Assembly: GCF_900129765.1 (NCBI RefSeq) | Contig: NZ_FQWU01000001.1 | Span: 1,674,001-1,738,000 of the forward strand | Direction: 5' to 3' | DNA length: 64,000 nucleotides | From: Massilia sp. CF038 | GTDB taxonomy: Bacteria > Pseudomonadota > Gammaproteobacteria > Burkholderiales > Burkholderiaceae_D | Shown: positions 1-8,823 of the stretch, in pieces | Layout: the number at the start of each line of letters is the position of its first letter | Numbering within the stretch: position 1 is the stretch's first letter | Translations under genes and position numbers: made by a program | The notes under the pieces: model-generated | The model's input: the letters and a program-made list of their open reading frames with translations, nothing else | What the model was told of the DNA's origin: nothing | Database searches by the model: none

Positions 1-318
1 GAATGGGCCGTGGTGACCGGACGCGCCCCGATTGATCGCCAGTACGAGCAACTGCTGTTTACCGATGTGTGTGCCGACCGCCAGCCGGTCCCCCTGCGCC
101 ATGTCGGCAATATCCCGCACCGGGTCATGGCATTCGAGATCGCGTCCGGCGAAGCGCGCTGGAGCGCGGCCGCCCATCCGCTGCTGAACTTCTTCCGCCA
201 CACGCGCCACCCCGACATCGATATTGGCGCGCGTACTGCCTTGTTCGGCCGCGCGCTGGCGCCGCGCAAGATGCAGCATCAGGCGATTGGGCCGACCTTC
301 GGCCTGGTGGCAGCCTGA
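1..318 (+). CDS. C-terminal fragment of an unidentified protein
   Basis: The reading frame is open from the first base of the window and ends in TGA at 316-318, so about 105 C-terminal residues are visible and the start lies upstream. The fragment is soluble-looking, rich in Arg, His and Ala, with no membrane segment and no motif I can assign to a family. A GTG at position 10 lies in frame but has no convincing ribosome site, so I read this as the tail of a longer gene and not as a small complete one. Function unknown. Confidence 0.6.
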   Translation, partial: EWAVVTGRAPIDRQYEQLLFTDVCADRQPVPLRHVGNIPHRVMAFEIASGEARWSAAAHPLLNFFRHTRHPDIDIGARTALFGRALAPRKMQHQAIGPTFGLVAA

Positions 319-388
319 CAACGTTGCCTGGGATTGGTGGCCGAAACCGGCCGCAATCAGCATACAATGAGGGATCATTCCATGCAGT

Positions 389-3364
389 GTGGACTCCCCG
401 CTTATGCCAAAGCCGCCGGTTCCTTCGAGCGCGCCATTCCTGGCGCGCGCACATCTCGCGCTCGATGCGGTCTTGCGCTTTACCGCGTTTTACCTGATTC
501 CCCTGTTTATCGCTGCCATGTCGCTGCTGGCACTGGCGTTCTGGAACGACCAGTATGTTGCCAGTGGTGAGCAAGCGCTCGCGCTGAAAGTGGTGCGCCA
601 GGACGGCGCGCCCTTGCCACATGCCGCATTGATGACACGCCTGGACGCGGCCAAGCCAGTCCGGCAGTTCGAAGTGGGCTTGCAACAGGCGCCATTCTGG
701 TTCCGTTTTTCCACGCTGGGCCCGGCGGGCGAGCCTGCCGTGATCGAGCTGCCCTCGCGCCACGCGGTCCAGATCGCTTGCTGGGATCCGCGGACCATGG
801 CCGAGCTGGGGCAATCGACACGCAGCCGATCAAGCGGCGCGCTGGCGCCGGCCAAGTCCGGGTTTGCCCTGGAGCTGGCCAATACACCTGCCAGCGTACT
901 GTGCCGCGCCACGTTCGCGGGTCCGGCCCGCTTGTCGGCCTTGCAGTGGCCACCGGACCAGATGGCACTGTCGGTGCAGCAATTTCACCGCAAATCGGGC
1001 TTGCTGGACGGCGGCATGATTGTGCTGACGCTGTTTGTGCTGACGACGGCGCTGATCAACCGCCAGCTGCTGTACGTCATGTTTGCTGGTTGGCTGATCC
1101 TGAACTTGCGCATTGGCGCCTTGTCCGCTGGCTGGGACATTCAATGGCTGGGCCAGGTCGTGCCGGAAGCCTTGCTGCTGCCCAGCCGCGCCATCACCAT
1201 CACCCTGTACGCCTTGTCGAGCCTGACGCTCTATCTGACCCTGTTTGGACAGGAATTATCGCGTACGCGCTACCGCGTCCCGCTGCAGGTGGCGCAGTGG
1301 CTGTGCCTGCCGTTACTGCTGTGTTCGATCGTCCTGCCCTACAACGTCTTCCTGCCATTGATGTGGGGCGTGGTGGCCGTCGCGCTGGTGCTGATGACGC
1401 TGGGACTGGTGTCAGTCATGCTCAGTTCGGCCACGCGGGTGGCGTTCTGGTTTGCCGCCTCGTTTGCAGTGACCTTCCTGTCCGGCTTGTCGGAAGTCAT
1501 TGCTGCGGCCATTGGCGTGCGCGAACTGATCGGGGTCGTCAACAGCGTGACGGCAGCGCTCGCATCGAGCTTGCTGGCGGCGCTGGCGGTGGCCGAACAG
1601 ATGCGCCTGGAAACCCAGCGCCGCATTGCCGCCCAGGCGGAACTGGAACATGCCTACGAGGCCATGCCGGTTGGCCTGTTCACCCTGGACGTGTATGGCC
1701 ATTTCCTGAGCACCAATCCGGCATTGTGCAAAATGCTGGGCGCGCAAGAGATCGTGCCGGGCCGCACGCGCTGGAAGCAATTTTTCGCCGAAGGTGTATG
1801 GAGCCGCTTGCACGAACTGGTGCACGCGCAGGAAGACGCCGAGCTGGCGATCGAAAACCGGGACGGCAACCGCCATTTCCTGGTCCGTGCCACGCTGGCG
1901 CGCGGCAAGATCGAAGGCGTGCTGCAAGACACTACCGAGCAGACCAAGGCCACCGAGCAGCTCCATTTCATGGCCAACAACGACCCGCTGACCAAGGTCT
2001 TCAACCGGCGCGGGATCGAACGGGCGTTCAATAATGCACTGGGGCCACTGGCTGCGGGACGGCCGCTGGCCCTGGCCTATCTGGACCTGGACCGTTTCAA
2101 GCTGATCAATGACTTGTTCGGCCACAATGCCGGCGATGAAGTGCTCAAGCAAGTGTGCGAGCGGATTGCCACCATGCTCGCCGGCGGGCAGCAGGTGGGC
2201 CGTGTCGGCGGCGATGAATTCGTCATCGTCATGCCCGATACGGCAATACCGCTGGCGTCGCTGATCTGCCGCGGCATTGTCGGGCGCGTGGCCAACACCC
2301 CTTACCGCGTGGGCGAGAAAGCCTTCAATGTGCGCTGTTCGATCGGATTGATCGAAGTGTCCGCCGGCATGCAGATGAAGGATGCGATTTCCACTGCCGA
2401 CCGGGCCTGCCGCGAAGCAAAAGGCGGCCACAGCGATGGCCTGGTCATTTACGAGCGCGATGCCGCCGCCTTCCTGGAGCGCGAAGCCGAGCTCAGTCTG
2501 GTGGCGCGCTTGGCCGGCAGTGATGCGACAGCCGGCATGTTCCTGGAAATGCAGCCCATCATGTCCTTGCGGGCGCCGGAAGAGTCACTCAATTTTGAAG
2601 TGTTGCTGCGCATGCGCGAATTTGATGGCAGCATTTCGCCAGCCGGGCCCATCATTGCTGCGGCCGAGAAAAGCGGGCAGGTGGGCGTGATCGACCGCTG
2701 GGTGCTGGCCACCACGCTGGCCTGGATCGACAAGCACGCCTTGCGCCTGACCCATACCCAGTTTGTATGCATGAACCTGTCTGGCGCATCGCTCAACGAT
2801 GAACGCTTTGTGCAAGATACGATCGACATTCTGGGGCGCCACGTGCATGTGGCCAGCCGCCTGTGCATGGAAATCACCGAAAGCGTGGCCCTGCACGATT
2901 TGCACAATACGCGCCGCTTCATCGATCAGGTGCGCAGTTTTGGCGTCAAGATCGCGCTCGACGATTTTGGCGCTGGTTATACCTCGTTCTCCTATCTCAA
3001 GGAATTGCCTGCCGACGTGCTCAAGATCGACGGTAACTTCATCGTTAACATCAATGCCCATCCGGCCAATGTGGCCATTGTGGAGGCCATCGTCAGCCTC
3101 GCAGTCAATCTGGGCATGAAGACAATTGCCGAATGGGCGGAGGACACGGCCACCGTGCGTACGCTGGCCGAGATTGGTGTCGATTATGTGCAAGGGTGGG
3201 CTGTGGCGCGGTCGATGGCCCCCGAGCGTTTGCTGGAGGGCGCTTCCGCCGCCGGCTTTATTGCCGACCAGGAGCTGGCCCAACTTGTGCGCACACTGGG
3301 TGCACGCGCTGGCATTGCCGAGATCAAGGGTTTGCCGCTGGGCAGGGTATCGGATTTAGGTTGA
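389..3364 (+). CDS. Membrane GGDEF/EAL cyclic-di-GMP protein with PAS domain
   Basis: A 991-residue inner-membrane protein predicted to make and/or degrade cyclic di-GMP. One hydrophobic helix near residues 30-50 is followed by a periplasmic stretch, then a block of about seven helices (roughly 200-390) of 7TM-sensor type, a PAS domain (about 415-510), GGDEF (intact GGDEF near residue 608) and EAL. In the EAL domain the signature reads EVLLR, the DDFGAGY motif is present, and the late motif is AEWAE in place of the usual AEGVE. The key acidic residues therefore look present, and both activities are possible. The start could be GTG 389 or ATG 404; a GAGGGA lies at 369-374, nearer the GTG. It is monocistronic or ends a transcript; the next gene begins 31 bp downstream. 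Which activity dominates cannot be read from the sequence. Confidence 0.9.
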   Translation: MDSPLMPKPPVPSSAPFLARAHLALDAVLRFTAFYLIPLFIAAMSLLALAFWNDQYVASGEQALALKVVRQDGAPLPHAALMTRLDAAKPVRQFEVGLQQAPFWFRFSTLGPAGEPAVIELPSRHAVQIACWDPRTMAELGQSTRSRSSGALAPAKSGFALELANTPASVLCRATFAGPARLSALQWPPDQMALSVQQFHRKSGLLDGGMIVLTLFVLTTALINRQLLYVMFAGWLILNLRIGALSAGWDIQWLGQVVPEALLLPSRAITITLYALSSLTLYLTLFGQELSRTRYRVPLQVAQWLCLPLLLCSIVLPYNVFLPLMWGVVAVALVLMTLGLVSVMLSSATRVAFWFAASFAVTFLSGLSEVIAAAIGVRELIGVVNSVTAALASSLLAALAVAEQMRLETQRRIAAQAELEHAYEAMPVGLFTLDVYGHFLSTNPALCKMLGAQEIVPGRTRWKQFFAEGVWSRLHELVHAQEDAELAIENRDGNRHFLVRATLARGKIEGVLQDTTEQTKATEQLHFMANNDPLTKVFNRRGIERAFNNALGPLAAGRPLALAYLDLDRFKLINDLFGHNAGDEVLKQVCERIATMLAGGQQVGRVGGDEFVIVMPDTAIPLASLICRGIVGRVANTPYRVGEKAFNVRCSIGLIEVSAGMQMKDAISTADRACREAKGGHSDGLVIYERDAAAFLEREAELSLVARLAGSDATAGMFLEMQPIMSLRAPEESLNFEVLLRMREFDGSISPAGPIIAAAEKSGQVGVIDRWVLATTLAWIDKHALRLTHTQFVCMNLSGASLNDERFVQDTIDILGRHVHVASRLCMEITESVALHDLHNTRRFIDQVRSFGVKIALDDFGAGYTSFSYLKELPADVLKIDGNFIVNINAHPANVAIVEAIVSLAVNLGMKTIAEWAEDTATVRTLAEIGVDYVQGWAVARSMAPERLLEGASAAGFIADQELAQLVRTLGARAGIAEIKGLPLGRVSDLG

Positions 3365-3395
3365 ATCTTTTATGTGCGGCGCGGGTCGAACAGCC

Positions 3396-3728
3396 ATGGA
3401 AATCACAGTGACAGCGATCTTCGACGCATTCGAGCTGGCCGAGCAAGCACGGGCTGCCTTGCTGGCAGCAGGGTTTGGCAGCGAGGAACTGCAAATGAAC
3501 ATCGCGAACGATGAAGCCGGCCCCGTTGCCGGCAATTTTACGGTCGGCAATTTGCCAACCCAGAGCCAGCAGCATACCTATGAGCGCAACTACGCTGGCG
3601 TGCGGCAGGCAGCGCAGTGCGTGCTCAGTGTGGCGTGTGGGGATCAAGCCCGTGCGGCGCAGGCACGCCAGATTCTTGTGCGCTCTGGTGGCCGCGACGG
3701 GGACCCCGCTGCACGCTATGGCCTCTGA
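3396..3728 (+). CDS. Small protein resembling general-stress 17M/YflT domain
   Basis: A 110-residue soluble protein. The start at ATG 3396 gives an N-terminus beginning MEITVTAIFDAFELAE, which looks like the first beta-strand and helix of the small alpha/beta domain of general stress protein 17M/YflT. The C-terminal half, with a YERNYAGVRQA helix followed by a VLSV strand, fits the same fold. An in-frame ATG at 3372 would add eight residues; neither start has a strong ribosome site. It lies just after the GGDEF/EAL gene and converges on the erythromycin-esterase-type gene 48 bp away, next to what looks like a stress operon. The family assignment rests on pattern only. Confidence 0.6.
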   Translation: MEITVTAIFDAFELAEQARAALLAAGFGSEELQMNIANDEAGPVAGNFTVGNLPTQSQQHTYERNYAGVRQAAQCVLSVACGDQARAAQARQILVRSGGRDGDPAARYGL

Positions 3729-3776
3729 GGCAGCCGCGGGCTACGCTTCTGCTTGCGGCGGCGTAGTCGCGTCGCG

Positions 3777-5123
3777 TTACACCCCGCTGGGATACGTCTC
3801 CGGTGGTTCGCTGCCGCCATCGCTTTGCGCATCCAGGGCTGGCAGGGCAGTACTGTTCTCGATATGAATCAGGCCATCAAACTGGCTGGAGACTGAGGCA
3901 AGAAAATAGTGGCTCTGGCGTTCGGTGTGCGGCAGATACAGCACGCCGATGGCGCGCTCGAGCAAGGGCTCGGCCAGCGCTTGCGCTGCGGCAGAATCGC
4001 TTGCGAACGGTACATAGGCATCGCGGCCCAGTGCCGTATGCAGCATATGCTCCACACTGCCGGGCAGGGCGGGGCGCACCTGTTTGCACTGCGCCGGCCC
4101 ATCCCAGTGCGAGGCGGCCGTCACCGAGCCGGTATAAGTAGAAAAGCCCAACAGAAAGGTTTGTTCAGGGTAGGCGCGCCGCGTCAGCTGGCCCAGGTTG
4201 GTTTCGCCCAGCGCCTGCATTTGCGTTGCAGCGGCATCGCCCAGGTGGGAATTGTGCGCCCACACCACAATTTTTGGTGCGGCGCCCCGTGACGCCTGCA
4301 AATGATTTGCCAGCGCCGTCAAGGTTTCAGCCATATGACGGTCGCGCAAATTCCATGCGGCGACGCGTCCCTGAAACATGGTGCGGTAGTACTGCTCGGC
4401 GTTTTTGACCAGTCTGGCGTTTTGCTGGGCATAAAAAAACGCATCGCTGGCGCCGGCAATGTCGCTGCGCTGCATGTAGTCCGCTGCCCGCTGCTGCAAC
4501 TGCTGGAGCTGGCCGATGGCGCCTTGCTCGCACGAATCGGACAAGCCGCTCACGGCCGCATAACCATAGGCCTGGCTGTCTGCGCTGTAGTGGTCGAAGC
4601 AGGCGTAGTGCTCGCGTGCCTGGGCAGCGCCTGCCGGATCGACGCGGTCCAGATAGCGCAGCACCGCTTCGATCGAGCCGAACAGGCTATACAAATCAAG
4701 CCCATACCAGCCGGCACGCGCCTGCCGCGGTTGCTGCGCGTTGCGCGCGCGCAGCCATGTGACAAAATCGCGCACTTCAGAGTTGCGCCACATCCAAGCT
4801 GGAAAGCGGCGAAAACCTGCCAGCGCGGCGCCCGCATCGGCATCCTCGCCCAGCCCGCGCACGTGACAATTGACACGCCAGGCATCCGGCCAGTCGGCCT
4901 CGGCGGCAACGGCGCAAAAGCCCTTTTCTTCGATCAGGCGGCGGGTAATTTGCGCGCGTACGGCGTAGAACTCGCGCGTGCCGTGACTGGCTTCGCCGAG
5001 GAGGACAAAGCGGGCGTCGCCGATGTCGGCCAGCACGCGCCCGATAGCGGCATCGGTGTCACCGAACGGGACGGCCGCTGCCGCGATGGCATCGGCAGAG
5101 GCGCTGTTGGCACTGCGATCCAT
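3777..5123 (-). CDS. Erythromycin esterase family protein
   Basis: A 448-residue protein of the erythromycin esterase (EreA/EreB-like) superfamily, hydrolases related to succinoglycan-type esterases. The N-terminal LLGEASHGT motif places Glu44 and His47 where EreB has its catalytic Glu/His pair, and a second conserved histidine motif, WAHNSH, lies near residue 288. I chose ATG 5123 because it leaves 7 bp after the upstream SRPBCC gene; the longer frame from 5192 would overlap that gene by 62 bp. It is the last gene of a minus-strand group with an SRPBCC protein, a phosphoribosyltransferase and a hemerythrin-like fragment. That setting suggests a chromosomal stress or metabolic role and not macrolide resistance. 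True substrate unknown. Confidence 0.88.
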   Translation of the reverse strand: MDRSANSASADAIAAAAVPFGDTDAAIGRVLADIGDARFVLLGEASHGTREFYAVRAQITRRLIEEKGFCAVAAEADWPDAWRVNCHVRGLGEDADAGAALAGFRRFPAWMWRNSEVRDFVTWLRARNAQQPRQARAGWYGLDLYSLFGSIEAVLRYLDRVDPAGAAQAREHYACFDHYSADSQAYGYAAVSGLSDSCEQGAIGQLQQLQQRAADYMQRSDIAGASDAFFYAQQNARLVKNAEQYYRTMFQGRVAAWNLRDRHMAETLTALANHLQASRGAAPKIVVWAHNSHLGDAAATQMQALGETNLGQLTRRAYPEQTFLLGFSTYTGSVTAASHWDGPAQCKQVRPALPGSVEHMLHTALGRDAYVPFASDSAAAQALAEPLLERAIGVLYLPHTERQSHYFLASVSSQFDGLIHIENSTALPALDAQSDGGSEPPETYPSGV

Positions 5124-5130
5124 GTCAAGC

Positions 5131-6198
5131 TCAATGCAGGACAGCCGATTCTGCCTGGGCCGCAGCGCTGCTGCTGCCATCCGCGCCGCCATGTTCGGCC
5201 AGCGCTTTCATGCGTGCCAGATCCTGCTCCAGCTGGCGGCCGGGATCGCTGCCCAGCAGGCTGGCCAGCGCCTGGCCCAAGGCGCCTGCGGGCGGGCGAT
5301 AGCGCAGGCGCACGGTTACGCGGGTGCCGCTGCGCACCGGCTCCAGCAGCACCTCGCCGGACTGGGCAATTTCGGAGCCGGGTTCGCTTTCCCACGCCAG
5401 GCGGCGCGGTGGACTGTTTTCGGTCAGCACGCTGTTCCAGCTTATCTCGCTGCCAGCAGGGCCCTGGATTACCCAGTGCGAGCGACCGTGGCCCAGGTCA
5501 CGCACCGACAGCACATTGGCCATGTAGCGCGGGAAGTTGTCGTAGTTTGCAAACAGGGTATATACCTGCTCGGGATCGGCATCGATGCGGATGCTCCGGT
5601 CGACAGTCATCAAGCGCTGATGTTTCGTTGCGCCCTGGCTGGCTGGCCTGGACGTGACGATGGCGCTGCGGCTCATCAGGACAAGACCTGCGAGCCCGAG
5701 CGCGAAGCTGATGGGGGAGCGTGGGCCGAGCAGACCGATCAGACTGAGCGCCCCGCCGCTGAACAGACCATGACTGCGGCCACTGCCGGCGCTGCCGCCG
5801 GTGTCGCCCGTGTGCGCTGGCACCGATCGCGCAGGGTACCGGCCCTCGCCGCCATCGCCTGCGTAATGGCGCTGTTGCGCAGCGCTGTTGCTGTTGCGCG
5901 CAGTGCCAAATGCACTGCCGATGGCGTCGGTCAGGGCGTTGGCATTGCTGTCTTCATGTGCATCGTTCCGAGGTCGTTGCGCTGCCGCGCCTGCGTGGTC
6001 CATTGCCGCGCCCAGATCGTGAACGGCCTTGTCAAGCGCGTTGCCAGTGTGGCGCCCGAAGTTGCGCAAGCGTGCCACGGAGCGGGCCCGGCGTGGGGCC
6101 CCGCGCTCCGGGTCAAGCAGATACATGACCGTCGCGCCAGCGGCGGCAGCGGCCAGCAGCCTGGCCAGATGAAGTTGGTGAACGCTGTCCTGATTCAT
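5131..6198 (-). CDS. SRPBCC/polyketide-cyclase-like protein with membrane segments
   Basis: A 355-residue protein. The start at ATG 6198 follows a strong GGAGGA ribosome site (complement of about 6203-6208). The N-terminus has an alanine-rich hydrophobic stretch ending in MYLLDPERG, a signature often seen in small membrane-anchored stress proteins. A low-complexity Ala/Ser/Gly/His linker follows, then a second hydrophobic helix near residues 145-175. The C-terminal ~150 residues form a START-like SRPBCC domain (motifs RSIRIDADPEQVY and FPRYMANV) of the cyclase/dehydrase, coenzyme-Q-binding type. The start and extent are clear; the ligand is not. It sits between the phosphoribosyltransferase (38 bp gap) and the erythromycin-esterase family gene (7 bp gap), probably one transcript. 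Confidence 0.85.
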   Translation of the reverse strand: MNQDSVHQLHLARLLAAAAAGATVMYLLDPERGAPRRARSVARLRNFGRHTGNALDKAVHDLGAAMDHAGAAAQRPRNDAHEDSNANALTDAIGSAFGTARNSNSAAQQRHYAGDGGEGRYPARSVPAHTGDTGGSAGSGRSHGLFSGGALSLIGLLGPRSPISFALGLAGLVLMSRSAIVTSRPASQGATKHQRLMTVDRSIRIDADPEQVYTLFANYDNFPRYMANVLSVRDLGHGRSHWVIQGPAGSEISWNSVLTENSPPRRLAWESEPGSEIAQSGEVLLEPVRSGTRVTVRLRYRPPAGALGQALASLLGSDPGRQLEQDLARMKALAEHGGADGSSSAAAQAESAVLH

Positions 6199-6236
6199 GG
6201 TGTTCCTCCGTGCGTGATTAGGTATGTGCGTGCTCT

Positions 6237-6908
6237 TCAGGCGTGCTGTGTCTGCTCTTGCCATGCCTGTGCCAGCAGATGCCGGACTTCGGTGTCCTCG
6301 GTCTGGTCGAAATGCCGGTACCAGGCGCCGACGGCGCCAAACGCTGGCGGTACGATGGGGCAGACCAGTTGATCGACCTCGCGCCGGATCGCGGCGCAGG
6401 TATCGGGTGCCGCCACCGGCACCGCAACGGTCAGGTGCGCGGCGCCCTTGGCGCGCGCTACCGCGATGGCAGCGCGCATGCTGGCGCCAGTTGCCATGCC
6501 ATCGTCGACCAGAATCACCGGGCGCCCCTGCAGTTGCGGCTGGGGGCGGCCCTGCCGGTACAGCTGCTCGCGCGCTGCAATACGACGCCATTCGCGCACG
6601 CAGGCGCTGGCCACCTGATCGGGTGCGACATGAAAGGCATGCACGACTTCGCTGTTGACGATCCGCACGCTGTCAGTGCCAACTGCCCCCATGGCGAATT
6701 CTTCGTGGCCTGGCAAGCCCAGTTTGCGCACCAGCAGCACGTCCAGCGGCAAGCCCAGCCCCTTTGCCAGTGCGTACCCCACCGGTACCCCGCCACGTGG
6801 CAGCGCCAGAATCAGGGCGGCCGCACGCGCTGGCTGCGCCTGCCCAAATGCCAGCGCAAGCTGCTGCCCTGCATGCAGGCGGTCCTTATAGCGCTTATTT
6901 ACGTTCAT
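6237..6908 (-). CDS. Phosphoribosyltransferase domain protein
   Basis: A 223-residue type I phosphoribosyltransferase. The PRPP-binding loop VILVDDGMATGAS is near residue 130, and the N-terminal ALPRGGVPVG strand-turn is typical of stand-alone PRTases found beside stress hydrolases. The gene starts inside the stop codon of the upstream small gene (ATGA at 6908-6905), so translation is probably coupled. Downstream lie the SRPBCC and erythromycin-esterase family genes. In other bacteria similar PRTase domains occur next to or fused with dienelactone-hydrolase or erythromycin-esterase domains, which fits this neighbourhood. The nucleobase substrate cannot be inferred. Confidence 0.88.
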   Translation of the reverse strand: MNVNKRYKDRLHAGQQLALAFGQAQPARAAALILALPRGGVPVGYALAKGLGLPLDVLLVRKLGLPGHEEFAMGAVGTDSVRIVNSEVVHAFHVAPDQVASACVREWRRIAAREQLYRQGRPQPQLQGRPVILVDDGMATGASMRAAIAVARAKGAAHLTVAVPVAAPDTCAAIRREVDQLVCPIVPPAFGAVGAWYRHFDQTEDTEVRHLLAQAWQEQTQHA

Positions 6909-7123
6909 TGAATCGGAACATGGCTTGCTGCGCTGCCTTGCCTGTGGGGCAGGGTGGGGAAGAGCACATCGTTTTCCGCGCGCGCGTGGGCCTCCGCCAG
7001 TTGGACCTGGGCCAGGAGCGTGAAGCTGCGGACAAATTGGCTCGCGCCGGGTTCGGCGAACAGCGCGCTTTCGCCGCCGCGCTGTTCGCTCTCGCGGCGG
7101 GTATGACGCCGGATGACACTCAT
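6905..7123 (-). CDS. Small protein with hemerythrin-like C-terminal helix
   Basis: A 72-residue frame starting at ATG 7123 behind a GGGAG ribosome site and ending in a TGA that overlaps the next ATG (ATGA, 6908-6905). That overlap is the main argument that it is translated. The C-terminal half contains an alpha-helical segment ending in ARAENDVLFPTLPH. This resembles the Glu-x3-Leu-Phe-Pro part of hemerythrin HHE-cation-binding domains, which normally extend for 120-150 residues with several more His ligands. It is therefore either a truncated hemerythrin relic kept as an operon leader or an unrelated short protein. Confidence 0.5.
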   Translation of the reverse strand: MSVIRRHTRRESEQRGGESALFAEPGASQFVRSFTLLAQVQLAEAHARAENDVLFPTLPHRQGSAASHVPIQ

Positions 7124-7348
7124 GATGGGCTCCCGTGCGAATCGATCGGATGCCTCATTTATAGTGCGCGCGGATGCTCGATTCAAGCGGCACCGGGTCT
7201 TCTTGGGCCTTGGATTGAGGCGCAACACAAAAGCCAATCAGGCAGGGGAACCAATCGCGTGCCAGCGGTCTGACGCCAAGGAGTTCAAACGATGGACGAC
7301 CGTGGCACTGGCCGTGGTGGCTCCGCGCCCCCGGCCAGCGCCTTCCGA
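7124..7348. other. Gene-poor spacer between two minus-strand genes
   Basis: This 225 bp stretch lies upstream of the stress-type operon and downstream of S-formylglutathione hydrolase, so it should hold the operon promoter on the minus strand. I could not identify clear -35/-10 boxes. On the plus strand an AAGGAG at 7278-7283 is followed eight bases later by an ATG at 7292 that opens a 28-codon frame into the end of the hydrolase gene. It may be a gene remnant or chance. Confidence 0.4.
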
Positions 7349-8185
7349 TTAACCCAGATTGCTGCGGTGGAAGCGTAAATGGTCCTCGATCAACGAGGCA
7401 ATGAAATAGTAGCCATGATCGTAGCCCGGATGGCGGCGCAGTGTCAGTGGCTGAGCCGCCTTGGCACATGCCGCTTCAAACACCTCGGGGTACAACTGGG
7501 TCGCGAGAAACTTGTCGCTCAATCCCTGGTCGATTAGTATGCCTTTCGGAAACGGCGTGTGCTGGGTTTCCATTAAGGCGCTGGCATCGTACGCCGCCCA
7601 CTGGCTGCGGTCCTGGCCCAGGTAGCCGGCGAAGGCTTTCTCGCCCCAGGGGCAGCGCATGGGCGCCGCGATCGGGGCAAAGGCCGATACCGAACGGAAC
7701 AACGCAGGGTTGCGCAATGCCAGCATCAATGCGCCGTGGCCACCCATCGAGTGGCCGAAAATGCCAATGCGCGCGTCATCCGCACCCAGTTCGGCCACCA
7801 CCAGTGCGCGCAGTTCCAGCAGGTAGCTGTACATGCGGTAGTGGCTGCGCCACGGCGCTTCGGTCGCGTCGACATAAAACCCGGCGCCAGCGCCAAAATC
7901 CCAATCGTCGGTTTCGCCAGCAATGTTGGCGCCGCGCGGGCTGGTATCGGGAGCAATCAGCATCAAGCCGAGTTCGGCAGCCACGCGCTGCGCGCCGGCT
8001 TTGATGGCGAAGGTTTCTTCGGTGCAGGTGAGTCCGGCCAGATAGAACAGGGCTGGCAGCGGCGCCTTGGGCGCGGGCGGAATAAATACCGAGAAGCGCA
8101 TCGGCAGGCCAATCGCCGCAGCCTGGTGGCGGTAAAAACGCTGCACGCCGCCAAAGCTGGCGTGTTCGCTGATCAGTTCAAGCAT
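7349..8185 (-). CDS. fghA: S-formylglutathione hydrolase
   Basis: A 278-residue cytosolic esterase D family enzyme that hydrolyses S-formylglutathione to formate and glutathione, the second step of glutathione-dependent formaldehyde detoxification. Catalytic residues are visible: nucleophile Ser146 in GHSMGGHGA, Asp224 in DQGLSDKF, and His257 in HPGYDHGYYF. The oxyanion-region motif LAGLTCTEETF is also typical. Length matches the family (about 275-285 aa). The usual partner, a class III alcohol dehydrogenase (frmA), is not next to it in this window. The gene stands alone on the minus strand, with 34 bp to the upstream DUF1353 gene. Confidence 0.95.
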   Translation of the reverse strand: MLELISEHASFGGVQRFYRHQAAAIGLPMRFSVFIPPAPKAPLPALFYLAGLTCTEETFAIKAGAQRVAAELGLMLIAPDTSPRGANIAGETDDWDFGAGAGFYVDATEAPWRSHYRMYSYLLELRALVVAELGADDARIGIFGHSMGGHGALMLALRNPALFRSVSAFAPIAAPMRCPWGEKAFAGYLGQDRSQWAAYDASALMETQHTPFPKGILIDQGLSDKFLATQLYPEVFEAACAKAAQPLTLRRHPGYDHGYYFIASLIEDHLRFHRSNLG

Positions 8186-8219
8186 GGCAGTTCCGTAACA
8201 GACAAAACGCCAGTATGCC

Positions 8220-8783
8220 TCATGGACCGGGGGGCGTGCCGAGGTTCTTGTTGACTACCCGCTCGATGTCGGCAAAGTTGTCACTGGTGGCCATGAGTTG
8301 ATTGGCAATCACGGTGTAGCGGGCGCGCACTTCGAGCTCGCGCGGGCTTTGCTGGCCTGGCAGGCGGTAGCCGTCGGGTAACTGCGCTGCCGGGTCCATG
8401 GAAAGGACTTGCGTATTGCTGGCCCAGGCGCCGACGCGAACACCGGCATACAGCATTTTTGCCTGCAACAGCGAACAGCCACCGGCCAGGCAGGCGTAAT
8501 AAAACATGGTATCTGCGTCGGCGCGGCGAATGCCTTCTTTGCCCATTGCGGCATCGTGGACCAGCGCGGCGCGCCGGTAGTCACCGGTGTAGGGACTGCC
8601 CACCGACGACCAGAGCGTGCGCGGAATGCTGGCACCGTTAATGATGGTGCCGGCCGGCGCATCCCAGCGTCGGCCGGCCGGATCGATGTACCAGAATGCG
8701 TCCAGCACGCGCATGTCACGATCGCTGCCTTTGTCGGACAGCCATTCGGTCTTCGGGTTCCCTGAAAATATGCCGTTACCCAT
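8220..8783 (-). CDS. DUF1353 family protein
   Basis: A 187-residue soluble protein. The start at ATG 8783 has an AGGAG ribosome site about 8 bases upstream. The DUF1353 pattern is clear: an FSGNPKTEWL opening, a strand ending in FWYIDPAGRRW, then the conserved INGASIPRTLW and RRAALVHDAA motifs. DUF1353 proteins are common in phages and in bacterial chromosomes and have no established activity; their conserved His/Asp suggest a small enzyme or binding fold. Here it is 40 bp downstream of the chromate transporter pair on the same strand and may be read through from it. No phage genes surround it. Confidence 0.85.
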   Translation of the reverse strand: MGNGIFSGNPKTEWLSDKGSDRDMRVLDAFWYIDPAGRRWDAPAGTIINGASIPRTLWSSVGSPYTGDYRRAALVHDAAMGKEGIRRADADTMFYYACLAGGCSLLQAKMLYAGVRVGAWASNTQVLSMDPAAQLPDGYRLPGQQSPRELEVRARYTVIANQLMATSDNFADIERVVNKNLGTPPGP

Positions 8784-8823
8784 GTTCGATCTCCTTTCGT
8801 GTAGGCATGCCGGCCGTCGGGCC

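Noticed and set aside
3777-5123. Acquired macrolide-resistance gene
   Set aside because: No mobile element is present, base composition matches the neighbours and the operon context is chromosomal; family membership alone does not show resistance.
4302-6372. Long plus-strand frames opposite the esterase and SRPBCC genes
   Set aside because: The minus-strand genes have clear family motifs, proper ribosome sites and tight packing; the plus frames have none.
8220-8783. Prophage remnant suggested by the DUF1353 gene
   Set aside because: No integrase, capsid, tail or lysis gene and no attachment repeats lie nearby; DUF1353 also occurs in chromosomes.
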